Source: Theristus sp. LFF4_11 (Eukaryota; Nematoda; Chromadorea; Monhysterida; Xyalidae). From it: 64,000 nt of DNA. A program made the translations under genes and the position numbers. Positions 10,159-21,440 of the stretch are shown piece after piece. Location of the stretch: positions 1 through 64,000 of the forward strand of contig JASANC010000838.1 of the NCBI GenBank assembly GCA_030248135.1, read 5' to 3'. The notes below the pieces were generated by a model. It made no database searches, had not been told where the DNA came from, and saw only the letters and a list, made by a program, of their open reading frames with translations. Positions within the stretch are counted from its first letter, which is position 1. Each line of letters starts with the position of its first letter.

Positions 10159-13100
10159 CTACGCAAACAAACGTGCCACCAGAAGAATGCGTTCGCACAA
10201 AGTGAACTTTTGCGTTTCTGATTCTAGTTTGCATAACAGCACTGTAAAATATCCGGCTCGTAGATCTTAGTCTTGAGCTTGCTTTTTTGACAGGGGCTTG
10301 ATATTATCAAAGAATCGGCTTTTAATTTCACTTTTCGGTTGACCAACAAAAAACCCGACTCTTGGATCAGTTGTTTAACGTCGGGCAAGTCGGCGCTTAC
10401 ATGACCAGAGAGCCGCATGATTTTTTTACAGTAAAGTGGACTTCAACAATTTCACTTGGAATTCTTGCCATCTCACGACACACGCAACGGCGCCCAACGT
10501 GTGTTTCGGTTTCGGATGCATTCAGCTGCTGAATTTATCAACGAAAACTACGTATAAAATTAAAAAAAATGCAAAACTGACCGTATGCACAACAACCAAA
10601 ACAGTTAGCAACAAAACTGTATTGCGCAGATTCATGTTTATGCATTTATTTGCAACTTGGAGCTCGGATACCAAAGCAAATCAGTTCCACTTTTTTATTG
10701 AAAGTATATTACTAATATATATTATTACGTTACATTTGTTTAACTGTTGTCACTGTGTGCGTTTATCCAGTTATCCACCAATTGACTTGAAAAATCTTTT
10801 ATTCCCCATAAATCTTCATATTTGGCATTGTTAAAAAAATTCTGTTTAATGGCTGGTATGGGTGTGTGTTGCTATCAAATATGGCTTGCTTTTGTAAACA
10901 TTGCTGACACTTTTTTCTGTGGCATCATATTCACAACTGCGACGTCAGATCACAAAAGAATTGTGACAACATTGTGTTTCAGAGAGAAAATCTCTGGAAC
11001 GTGCTAAATTAATGGTGTTGCTTTGGTGACCCACTTCACACGATTCTTTCTGAAATGCAGTCTGTGCGGTGTGCAGATCGATTTGTGACCAGTCTGACGG
11101 TGACGCCTGGCCAACGGTGAAATCATTGCTTTCAACAAAATCCAGCGTCATTATCACGCCGCAAATAACCGGGAATGACATTGAGAAACAACGCGTAAGG
11201 ATTTGCTTGATGGAACACGCATTCTACAAAAAAAGTTCGTTTTAACGACGGGGTTCACGCTTAAAAATTCCATTGTCCGCACTCTCACACCAGATCACTG
11301 AGAATAGCTCTAAAAACGGTTCTTGGACTTGGGTTGAGACGTATATCAGAAGCGGCTCTTACATATCAAAAGCGGCTCTTATCCAAGACCCGGCTCTGAC
11401 ATGTCCAAGACCTGGCTCATTTTATGTACCGGGTGTGCGCAACCACACGCTTTCTGGATTTGGCTAATGTCGTCTCCTCGACCCTATGGCATGATATTAG
11501 GTTGCTGCAATAATCGTGTCATAGGGCAACGTTGAGCGACTAACAAGTTTTTTTCCAAAAAACATAGTTTTTCACGAACTCTTGACACCACCAATACCGG
11601 TTGTGCACTGCATTTTTTTAAATCAAAAATGCGAAAAGCAAATGTTTTTGTGCCGACTGCCAAGTTGCATTACCATCAAACGGGCATTTTTTCTTTCAAT
11701 AAATCAATTTCCACTCATATTTTCGCAGTAATTTTTTACCACCGTTCTGGCACACCAAAAGCGATGTTTTTCAAATATGTTTAATTGTTTAGCATATTTG
11801 TTTTTGCCGCCAAAACTGACGTTTTTGGTTTTGATTTCAAACCAAACAGCAAACATTGTTTATCAGCGTGATCAATCTATTTGATCGTGGCCAGCAACAT
11901 CGATCAAACGGGGGTACATTCTGTAATAAGACTGCGAAGAGTTTTCCTTCATCAGCAAGTTTTTCGATGCGAGCAATATTTCAACGCCCGTGCATTTTGC
12001 TACGTGCTGGTGATGGTTTGGAGATTTCAGGGTACGATGCAGGTTTGGCAAATATTGCACCACAGTGCACTGGACTGTGAACAGATTACAATCTTCACCA
12101 AACGACCTTCTAATTATACAGCCGATAAATCTTCTAATTTTGTTTATTCGTATAGTAAGTAATCGGAAAATATTTATGCGAGCTCCGGCATCGCATACGG
12201 TTTTGATATTTCAAACGTTGCATTCCAACGTGGTGACTCCTGCCGATCTAAAACGTCAGGACGGCAATTATTCAACGTTGTGAAAAATCAGATTATGATA
12301 GCAAAGTGAACAATAAACTTTTGGCTTTTCTGTTATGCTTGAGCAGTGTGATGGTGAAATTATTCAATTTTTAACATAAAAATATTCTTTTGATGTTTCA
12401 GGTCAGAATAAATAGAATCCCATTTATCGGCTGAATCCATATGCAGCATTTACATGTAATTAAAGCAATGAAATTACTGAAGAGCATTAGCATTGTCTTT
12501 TTTATTTTGAAAATCCGTCACTATAGCAGCAAGGTGTAATCACCCTGCTCAGGACTCAGCGAACTGAACTAATAAATGTGTTTTGTCTGAAACTGATGTA
12601 CAAACCACCCACGTGCATACGAACACGGAATCATTCACCGTTTTGTGGAACACTAGTTTTGTCCTGATCCTGTTTTCAAACAGACCAAGAACGAACAAAC
12701 GTATCAGTTTTTGGCACAGTTTTTGCATAACTATTTTTTCAAAAAAACAGGCGCGCTCGTGTTTAGTGTTTACGATATTTGAAACTGGTACCAAGCATGA
12801 ATGCGTGTCAGAGTAAGCACACTTGTTGACTGCTACATCAGGTTCGTTTTTCGCTGTGCGCCCCGACCATAATTTATGTAAACACACTGCCACATTTTTC
12901 ATTTCCGTCTCAGTGCCATACCTTGTTTTCGACATGTTGCTACACCTTGCCGTGAATTGCATGTTCAGCACACGTGGGTGCATTTTGAAATTGTGCCCAA
13001 GCGTACATTTATGGCTACTTGCCAGTTTCTAAGACCATGTGATATAGCGGTATGTAGTGTCAACCCTAATGCAGGTGTTTTTTGCTCAAAATTATTCTGT

Positions 13101-13830
13101 AGCTGCATTCAACTGTGCTTTATTTGCATTAAAACGTTCAAAAGCTGTTTTTCTATCCAAGAGTTTTGTGGTTTCCATGGTTTTCGCGCGCTGACGCGAA
13201 CGTGATCTTTTGACAAACAATTTGATATTGCGAATAAATGAAACGTGTGGCGCCACTTCCTCAGCTTGTTGTTCATCTGGAACTACACAAAAATTTTGTT
13301 TTCCAAAATGTCGCCTACCTTTTTTGATTATCAGTTTCCATTTTCGATAGAGCCTTATGAACGTCTGTCAACAATTATTGACACACTGCCATTATTGCCA
13401 GTTGTAAAACTTTTTCATGTCTTTTTCAATAAGTTATGCGCCCACTGATAAGCAGCACACACGAGACTGTTGGCGCCATTAGTCAATGTTATTGTGCTGA
13501 TAAAAGTTTAATTTTTATTTTTCCTGTTTTCTCTCCTCTCCAGCCAACAAAGAAACCGCACAGAAAGTGCATTTCTCATCATCGACAACTGCGCTGTGTA
13601 GCACGCTGATTGGTTGCATCACACCAGAGCGGCCAATCAGTCCAGCTTCTACGCAGCCAGTCAACCTGTTGCATGTTTTCGTTATCAGTCTCCTCCTCAC
13701 ATGATTTATCATTTTTTTGTCGAATATAAGTGAACGCAGTTTGTTTCAGAGCTTCTTTACCATTTACATAATTCACGTTTGTTGCATTTTGCCGACCGAC
13801 TGGTGCTGAGGTGCTGACAAAAGAACGAAA
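10159..13830. other. AT-rich intergenic region
   Basis: No supported gene. Frames on both strands are short or patternless; the longest (12549-12983, minus) has no domain, signal peptide or splice context. Two near copies of a short AAGCGGCTCTTA unit lie at about 11351-11380. The missing first exon of the minus-strand gene probably lies in the first kilobases of this interval. Confidence 0.4.
13607..13730 (+). promoter_or_regulatory. Putative metallothionein promoter: two CCAAT boxes and TATA-like element
   Basis: ATTGG at 13609-13613 and CCAAT at 13633-13637 face each other, and AATATAA lies at 13723-13729, about 105 bases before the metallothionein ATG. A convincing metal-response element (TGCRCNC) was not found nearby, so metal induction is not shown by sequence. 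Confidence 0.35.
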
Positions 13831-14311
13831 ATGTCTGACACAAGTGAGTTTCCAGATGGATAATGCGACGTGATTTTATGGTGGCGACCATTTCGAAAGT
13901 ATTGCATGTTTTTAAAATGTCAAAATCCTGAAAACATTTTTATTCTCGGACAGAAAACTGGGACAGATTTGGTGACTGTCATCCGTTGTTGGCTTGTATG
14001 AGAAACACTATGTCAGATCGCAGTGCAGGCATTGAAACAAGAGCTGATCTGTTTTTGTTTGTTTCATTGCCGTTTTTAGAAAGTAGCATTCAGCATTCAA
14101 ACCGTCGGTATATCGACGATCATTGCAAATCGAACAGGCGTGATACATTTCAGAGTGTGACTGCAAATGCTGCGGAGCGCAGGGCAAGAAGTGCGAGTGC
14201 TGCGACTGTTGCGGCGACGCGTGCAAGGATGGGTGCGTGTGTCCGGCCGACTCGTGCAAGTGCAAAACGTGCGAAAAGTGCAAAGCGCCTGCTGAGGCGA
14301 CCAGCTCATAA
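13831..14311 (+). CDS. Metallothionein, two exons
   Basis: Exon 1 is 13831-13843 (ATG plus three codons and one base, then donor GTGAGT); exon 2 is 14154-14311 after the acceptor TTTCAG, ending in TAA. Joining gives a 56-residue protein starting MSDTKCDCKCCGAQ and ending KAPAEATSS. It has 16 cysteines in C-X-C, C-C and C-X-X-C arrays (CECCDCC, CVC, CKCKTC), many lysines and no aromatic residues or His, the hallmark of a thiolate-cluster metallothionein that binds Zn, Cd or Cu in the cytosol. It sits on the strand opposite the two secreted Cys-rich genes that flank it. AATAAA at 14592-14597 could serve as its poly(A) signal. The Cys pattern was not tied to a known phylum-specific class. The alternative acceptor two bases downstream would bring a stop, which supports the chosen junction. 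Confidence 0.85.
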
Positions 14312-14825
14312 TATACAGTTACTGCACTCCGCGAACGATATCACGCCGATGAATATTCTTAGGTCCGTGCGACCGCGTTTTTTTAGATTTGTAGTTTGCC
14401 AAACAGGGTTGATTTTATTCTCATTTGAGTAACGAAACGTTGTGTCCCGGGGTCTACATTAACGTTATAAGTTGCCCCTATTGTAGTTCACATTATGTCA
14501 CCTATCTAATTGCAATTGAGAATGTTTTTTATTTCATAATTTTTTCTGTGGTTGTTTAATTCTCATAACCCATTGCCTGAAATTGGTCGATAATAAAATA
14601 TCATTAAGTAAAAAAGTACATGCATACATATAAACATGCAAAGCAATAAACATGCACCATGTGCAGCAGTTTACAGGGAAACTTCAAAGAGTGGCGGTTG
14701 TTTAGACATTGATGATTCTTGGCAGTGTTACATGGCTCAAATAAAGAAAAAACAACATAAACAAAAATCCTAAACTTGAAATAAATGCTTTGGTTAGGGT
14801 GAAGAAAACGAAAAAAACGTGTTTT
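14312..14825. other. Convergent 3' flank, metallothionein and paralogue 2
   Basis: AT-rich, no ORF of note. It holds AATAAA at 14592-14597 and a second AATAAA about 50 bases on. It lies between the 3' ends of two convergent genes. Confidence 0.4.
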
Positions 14826-17678
14826 TTAGCTTTTCCGGGGCCACATGTTCCAAGCACGGTTGTATGCGGTTGCATACGGTGTGCCAGCGTACATGTAGTA
14901 CGAGGCTGGGCGGTAGGTGGCGCCTGGCACCACCGGTGGGCGCACGACCGATGGGTAGTTGTAATAGAGGCAGTTGTACGAGTACGGATACAAGGTGCAG
15001 AAGTTGGGCGTGTAGTAGGCCGAGTTGTACGCGCCGACCGGCGTAGGCACTGCCGGGATCGCGGTCGGACGCGGCTTGATCGCGGGCAACATCGGGGCTG
15101 GCAGTGGCGGCCGCACCGCACCGAGCGACGTCGTCACTTTGGTCGAGGTGACCGCAGTGGCCGGTGCTGAAACACGGGCGTCGACGTTGGACACTGTGGA
15201 AACAACTTAAGGCGCGTTTAGCAATTAGTTTTTTGTGCGTACGCACGGACACGACACGTAAAAAATGGCCACGCGATTTAGAAATCGTGTCGTGTGTGCT
15301 ATCTTAATGCATTACGGACACGATTAGTTTGCGCACGGGATTTAGAACGACGTTTGTGCGTACGGACGAAAAACTAAATGGTGTTTCCGCCTTAAGCTAA
15401 CTGAGAAGAGATTTGTCAAATTTCGCACCAGCAACAACCGGCGCAGCGGGGCGTACAAACGGTCGCGGCAGGTACTGCGGCGGCGGCACGGGCGCGACGG
15501 CCGGAGCGGGCACTGGGGCGGGGGCGGGGACGGGCGCGGGGGCGGGCGCGGGGTAAGGCCGTACGAATGGGGCAGCAGGTGCCGCTGGGTAGCCATATCC
15601 GCTTGCGTACGTGGTCACTGTGGTGGCTGGTGCGGGCACTGCTAGCGGGTTGAACGTCGCTGCGCACGGCACACCGTTCGGCTGGAACCATTGGCCGGCA
15701 CGCATGAAGTAGCCGGAGGCGTATGCGTTCGCGTATTGCAGGTACGGGTACATGACTTGGTTGCGCTCGGTCGATGGTGGGTCAGCGATGCACGCGACGA
15801 TCTCAGCCTTCAGCTCGCGCTCCAACTGCTGGCGGGCACCGCACAGACAGACGGACAGAGGACCGTCAGTGGCACTGACACGGCACTGCTCGGATGAGCG
15901 CACGCTGGAAGCAGGGGCGTTTGGGAGCATGGTTAGTTGGCGTCAATTGATCAATTGCTGTTGGGTGGCAGAATTCGGTACTGGGAAGCTGAATTTATAA
16001 AGCCGATTGTTGGATTGCTAGTTGCTATTTCCGCTATTTGTTGAGTGATGATATTTGAACGACAACAGAATAACTCAGCTCTGTGGTGTGTGTGCATACC
16101 TTTGGACGCACTGCAACCTGAGCAACTGCAACTGTCGGTTCAGCGCAGCCAGCCGTGCATCATTGCGCAACGACTGTTGCACACAGTTGAACTGCTCATC
16201 CGTCATCTCGCAGTCCTTGTTCAGTGCAGCCAATTGTTCGGCATCGTCATCATCGGCAGACGGGCACGCGAGGTGCATCGCATCCCACTGCATCCCCCAC
16301 AGCGTGTCCGAAAGACCTGCGTCCACCGCGGCCAGCTCAAGAGCATCCGCTAAAATAAGATAAATGTTATAAAAAGCACGGTTGATTTGAATTGGTCTTA
16401 CCGGTCTCACGTTGATACGATTTGTTTTGATTTGATACAAAAAACGTCAATAAAAACACAACCGATCCAACTAAAAAAATGAATTATAACTTGCCAACGA
16501 ATCGTGATGATGGCTTGTGGAACAGTGAAGTGCTGGTTTGTTCATTCAAGCAAGAATCCACATCGGCACGATGTGCAACAAGCACCGGACTTTCTGAAAG
16601 TTTTCAAAAATATTTTCAAACAATATTTGCCAAATCACAAAAGGCATAAATAAATATCCACCTTCTTCCTTTGAGGCAAAACGATCAGAAATGGTCGCAC
16701 CAACGCATCGGTGGTAATTGTTCCACGTGTGCTGGCATCTGAAAGAAAAGTGAACTTTTCGATTGGAGAACAAAATGTGGTAATTTGTCACTCCAACAAA
16801 AAATGGGTTTTAATGACAAAAAAACAGGCAAAAACGAAAATTCAGAAACTGTGGCACACCGCACAGCCTCACGGTCTCACCTGTCGTTGCCTTTCGTGCA
16901 TTGTTCGAAGAGTACAACTTTCAGAGCCTGCATCTGTTGTACAAGACCTTCGTCTTGGAATGCGCATTTCTGCAGCTGTTCCGCGCACGTTTCTTGGCCA
17001 ACTGCCTAAACACAAAACAAAGCCAACAAACACGATTCAGTTTGGGATAGGTTGTTTTGAATGATGTGAAAATCGATTTGATTTGATTTATTTGAATTGA
17101 TTTGAAAATTGAATCATCAAGCTGGGGGTCTATTGGAATGTTTTTAAACGGTTGAATGCTTCAATGAAAAAAGCCAATTCATGAAACCGAGACAAATCAA
17201 AAATAGAAATTTTCACAACAAATTTAAATTAAAAAAAGAACGATGCAACGGCGACGGTAAAGACGCTGTGTATCACGAAAAAAATCGATTCAGAATCTGC
17301 TTCCCTAAAAATTTTCCCAAACAATTTGCAAAATACTAGCAGCAAAATATTAGCGAAAGTGTGACAAAACGACGAACGTCTCTGTCGCCGTCGTCGTTGT
17401 TCTTGGATAAATGAATTGATTTGATGTCACACCAGTACAGTCAAAAAAAGAAAACTTCATTCTTATTTCTTATTTGTTGAACCTGATTCAGGCAATTAAT
17501 CAACTGCTGTAAAAGTTCTAATTCGATATTCGACAACCCTCATGCACGGAAAAAAGACTACAATGCGAAAAAAGAGAAAAGTGTAAAAAGGAGCAAAACG
17601 CATTATTGCCTTGTTGGTTCAGTCACTTTTTACCTGGGACACGGCAGCAGCGGCAACTAGGAATGCCCAAGTGAGCAT
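14826..17678 (-). CDS. Secreted Cys-rich protein with Pro/Ala- and Tyr-rich tail, paralogue 2
   Basis: Seven exons: 17634-17678, 16881-17005, 16662-16738, 16495-16593, 16100-16349, 15402-15904, 14826-15193; summed CDS is 489 codons including stop with every phase consistent. Exon 1 encodes MLTWAFLVAAAAVSQ, a compact signal peptide, so the protein is secreted. The mature part carries CAEQLQKC, then CQHTWNNYHRC, a DVDSCLN block, LELAAVDAG, a CEM...NCVQ block and QCR...CLCGARQQLE, all shared with paralogue 1. After MYPYL the tail turns into a Pro/Ala repeat (PAPAPAPVPAPAPVPAP type) and then a Tyr/Pro-rich last exon. The intron between exons 4 and 5 needs a GC-AG donor (G then GCAAGT) to restore the FVADALELAA frame that the paralogue predicts. 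Reading through the exon 6 donor gives an alternative stop two codons on. Family not recognised; an extracellular structural role is inferred. Confidence 0.8.
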
Positions 17679-18611
17679 CTTCGCTTCCAACTGTTTTACT
17701 CAGTTGTGTGAAATGAACGATAATGAAGAAAAGGAGGCACACTGCAACGAAAGTTTCGAACACTGTGGATGGTTCAGAAAGTTGAAACTAACGAGATCTT
17801 CAAACTTCGGTAGAACTTATCTGGAGGTGTTCAACCAATCAGCGAATCACTCTGTGTGTTTTAGTTTTACACCAGTCAACCGTGACTGCTGAACCGGACA
17901 AAAGTGTGTATCGCAAAGAAAAACAAACAAAAAACTACGTTTGTGTCAACTGTTTATACAAAGTGGATCGGCGTCATTGAAACTGCTACATTTCACACTT
18001 TTGCTTCGCACTCTATGACACAAAGGCAACGTAACCGGTTGACTTTGCTGAAAAAAGCACATTCATTAATGTTTATGCGAGGTATTGTTAATGGATAGAT
18101 GAACAATGTTGCAAATCCACTTGAAAATAACAATGTTGAACATGCGTGTAAAATGTAAATGCCATCGTTATACACATACACTTTTCAGATCCTTTATTTT
18201 TTCAGTTCATCATTTTATTGTTCAAAGAATTTATGTTCCTTACATTGTGGCTATTCAAAGGTGCCCACATGCTATCGGCAATCCAAGTATATTTTCACTC
18301 AATCTTTGCATTGCGACAATCCATAAACTGAATCCAATTTTGACTTTCATTCATTTCAAATACAAGAACGCGGTTTCGCTGGCAACGTTGCGTCGTGACT
18401 TTGGCACAACTGGCCTGTTTACAATGGTCTCAGTTTTATTTACTGAACTGAACGTGGTTTTTTACACTTGTTACGAAGATCATTGAAAGATGACGAACAA
18501 AGGAGCCGACCAGTGAAACAGTGAATGGAAAGCGAAAGGAAAAAAACTGAATTAAACAACAGCAACATCACTGATCACATTCACACCGCAAAGGAACAAT
18601 GAATCGTTTGG
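17679..18611. other. Intergenic region upstream of paralogue 2
   Basis: AT-rich; contains the start side of the minus-strand gene. No TATA box was clear and no further gene could be supported. Confidence 0.3.
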
Positions 18612-18905
18612 TCAAGCGTCAGCGTTGACGGCGATGAGACGGTCACTCCGAGGCAGGCGCCCGAGTGAGTACGCTTGCCACGCCGAGATCAGCGCTGCTT
18701 CTTGGCGTCTGTTGCGCGTTACACGCGCGTCCGCCGTTGCACACTCGAAAAGCAACGCCGGCTTCAGTTCCACTGCAAGTGCACAGCGGAACGCTTTTTT
18801 GATTTTTCCCCCAATTTTTGGCAACCAACGCTGATGCCGTTCAAGGCTCTGTAGAAACGCTTTCCGTCGTTCAAGATCAACGATCTTTAGCAGTGGCAAT
18901 AGCAT
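18612..18905 (-). CDS. Possible small ORF, 97 residues, unrecognised
   Basis: Continuous frame from ATG at 18905 to a stop at 18612. The product starts with a Leu-rich stretch (MLLPLLKIVDLERRK), is basic in the middle and has two Cys. It has a plausible exon-like composition and higher GC than its surroundings, but no recognised domain and no splice context. It could equally be an exon of an unseen gene or chance. Confidence 0.22.
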   Translation of the reverse strand: MLLPLLKIVDLERRKAFLQSLERHQRWLPKIGGKIKKAFRCALAVELKPALLFECATADARVTRNRRQEAALISAWQAYSLGRLPRSDRLIAVNADA

Positions 18906-19872
18906 CGTTTTTTACGGTTACGTTTTTAACGTTGCGACTTTTGATTGGGAACGTGACAACAGACTTTTTTCTAATCAACCTTTGATCAGTGATCAAAACA
19001 TCAACTTGCCAGGCGCCCGCTGTTTTGGTTGGATCGGCACCAAATCAACAGACGTTCCGTGATCGTGTGGGTGTGATTGCTTTGACAACTGAAAAACAAA
19101 CGATGATACCACTGTGTGAACTGTGCTAAAAATGCTACATTGCCAAAAACCTGATGCATGCGTTCTGTCCAGGCATTGCCACGGAGGCGAGGCGGAACCT
19201 GTTCAGCACAGAAAGCATGCACCAGGTGATCACCAACCAATCAGCTGATTGCCTTATAATTTAGAGTTCGGTTTTACAATGTGAAAGCGCTTACCACGTT
19301 GACCTGTCTATTCGCAGGCTTAAGCTCGTCACCTTGCTGCTTGTTTCCACTAAGACTGCGGCCACTTTTTCCGCTTGCGATTGGAACCTTCTGGTTCTGT
19401 GACTGTTTGTTTCTTTTGGGACTTGGCAACACACGGCGAAAGAAACGCTCACGCAACTGATGATCAAGGGAAAAAATCTGATTATTCAATCTGATTGCAA
19501 AAAAACATTTCATAAGAAAATTACACGTCTCTACCGGTGGTACTCATGTTGTGCATGTGTTTCTTACATAAAGAGAAGGTGGATTTTTTGCAAAGAGTAA
19601 TAGGCCAAAGTTGTTTCAAAGATTAAAAGACTTTCACATCAGTAAGACACTGACACTGCGTTTTGGCATTTTCGCTGTCTATGCAGATGATGATCGAATG
19701 ATTGGACAGTTCCTAGTTGCTGATGGCTGCTAACAGAGAAGTGTGGGAAGCATAAAAATGTCAAGAATGTAAAAACGTTTTTCAAAAAAGTTTCTTAAAC
19801 AAATAAAAACTTAGAAATTTGAAACTTTTAGTTAGTTGTTAAGCTACCGAGGCAATCCACATGTTTGTTATA
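18906..19872. repeat. Intergenic region with a partial TA-flanked MITE (about 19140-19275)
   Basis: The segment at about 19140-19275 shares CATGCRTTCTGT, GAAAGCATGCA, ACCAACCAATCAGCTGATT and TTAGAGTTCG with the complete element at 59287-59452, so it is a diverged copy of the same MITE family. The rest shows no gene. Confidence 0.5.
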
Positions 19873-20980
19873 CAGGGTGAGCCAAAAAAAAGGTTCCAAT
19901 TCTAAAATGCTCTCACTTGCTTGTGCTGAGGTGTTTCGAGCTGAAAATTGGAACACCATTAGAAAACATTTGGAGGTTTTTCTGACCAAATTTTTGTTTA
20001 GGTATGTTGCCCCTATCACTTACTACAGCAGAATATCTGAAAAACATGAAAAATCGACATATGTTGTGAAATACAAAAGGAGGATTTAGCTGTAACAAAG
20101 GGACCTTATGGCTCAAAAATTTTGAACACTGTTAGAACACTTTGGAAGATTTTTTGTGATCAAATTTTTTTTTGGCTCACACGTATCAGTTCACTTTTAC
20201 AGTGTAATTTTCAAAAAATAGCAATTTTTGACAAAAAAAACAATGGTTATCCATAATCTCACTGTTTATCTTGCTCATAAACTGACTTCCGAACTGATGT
20301 ATCGTCATGCGGGGTCAAATTGAATTTTGTACAAAATTTCCGAACCACTGTTGAAAAGTTATTCGCATGTTCCCACCAATTGGCAGACCAGACTCGCTGC
20401 TCTGCCGTCCACTTTTAACCATGCTGGCAGAAAAGACTGAAAATGGAATTGCGTCTTTCACTGCAGAAAACAACTTGTCTGTTGTGGTGAAAATATCAGA
20501 GTGGCAAATGGTGTGAATTAAAAAAAAGAAAAAACAATTTGCCTCTGGAAAGTTAAATTTGCATCTGTTCTGAGCAGAACCGCTCACGCACGCTCAGACT
20601 CGAAGTGAAACATCAGGGTGATCAAAGACTGTTCAAATGCAATTCGGCATTCGGAATTTTCAAGCTACTGTTTGTGCATATTGCTTTTTTCATATTTTTT
20701 GTGTTGTGAACACTTGAACACACGTGAACACGTGAACACAATCATCATTTGATTTTTGTTACAGCTAAATCAACACTCTGCATTTCACAAGATTTGTCGA
20801 TTTTTCATATTTTCCAGATAGTTTGCTGTAGTGAGTGACAGGGACAACATACCGTGACAAAAATTAGGTCAAAAAAACCTCCAAATGTTTTCTAATAGTG
20901 TTCCAATTTTCAGCTCGAAACACTTCAGCACAAGCCAGTGAGAGCATTTTAGAATTGGAACCTTTTTTTGGCTCACTCTG
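19873..20980. mobile_element. Non-autonomous Tc1/mariner-type foldback element with about 230-bp inverted ends
   Basis: Begins CAGGGTGAGCCAAAAAAA and ends with its inverse (TTTTTTTGGCTCACTCTG), flanked on both sides by TA (19871-19872 and 20981-20982). About 230 bases of each end are inverted copies (19873 to about 20103 against about 20755-20980), including a shared segment around TTTCTAATRGTGTTCCAATTTTCAG. A further GGCTCAC end-like motif sits inside at about 20170. The interior has no transposase ORF, so movement would depend on an enzyme elsewhere. Confidence 0.75.
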
Positions 20981-20982
20981 TA

Positions 20983-21440
20983 CATGCTGTCATGTGGTAT
21001 TCAGGTTTTTAAACTTTAAACAGTGTAAAAGAAAAATATCAAAAAATCTTGTTTTATTCTTCAGAATTGATTGAGAGAAACAGCAAGCAAACAATGAAAG
21101 TAAAAAAATAAAAAAATAAATTACTTAAAAACAATAACACAATTACCCTAAGTCACGACTCCATTGTGGATAGACACCAAACTTACACACACAGATACAA
21201 ATAGCTAAGCACGCAAGGAAGTTGGGATTGCGAGAAAATTTGGTTTGAAATTTAAAAAAATAGGGTATGCAGAAGAAAAAATTTTAATATTAAAAATCAC
21301 AAAAACAATTAAAGGTTATTTAATTTACCGTCAAGTCTTACAAACAACAAGGTTCCTCCCACTTATAAGACGCCCACCCAAAAGTGGGCGTAGTGTCACA
21401 TGGCGGGAAACGGGAACCAAACAAATTAAAAAATTGTAAT
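20983..21440. other. AT-rich spacer
   Basis: No gene or clear repeat; homopolymeric A and T runs only. Confidence 0.3.

Noticed and set aside
12549..12983. 144-codon minus-strand frame
   Set aside because: No recognisable motif, no splice or promoter context, and comparable frames on the opposite strand.
19865..20089. 74-codon frame at the foldback element end
   Set aside because: It lies in the terminal inverted repeat and lacks transposase motifs.
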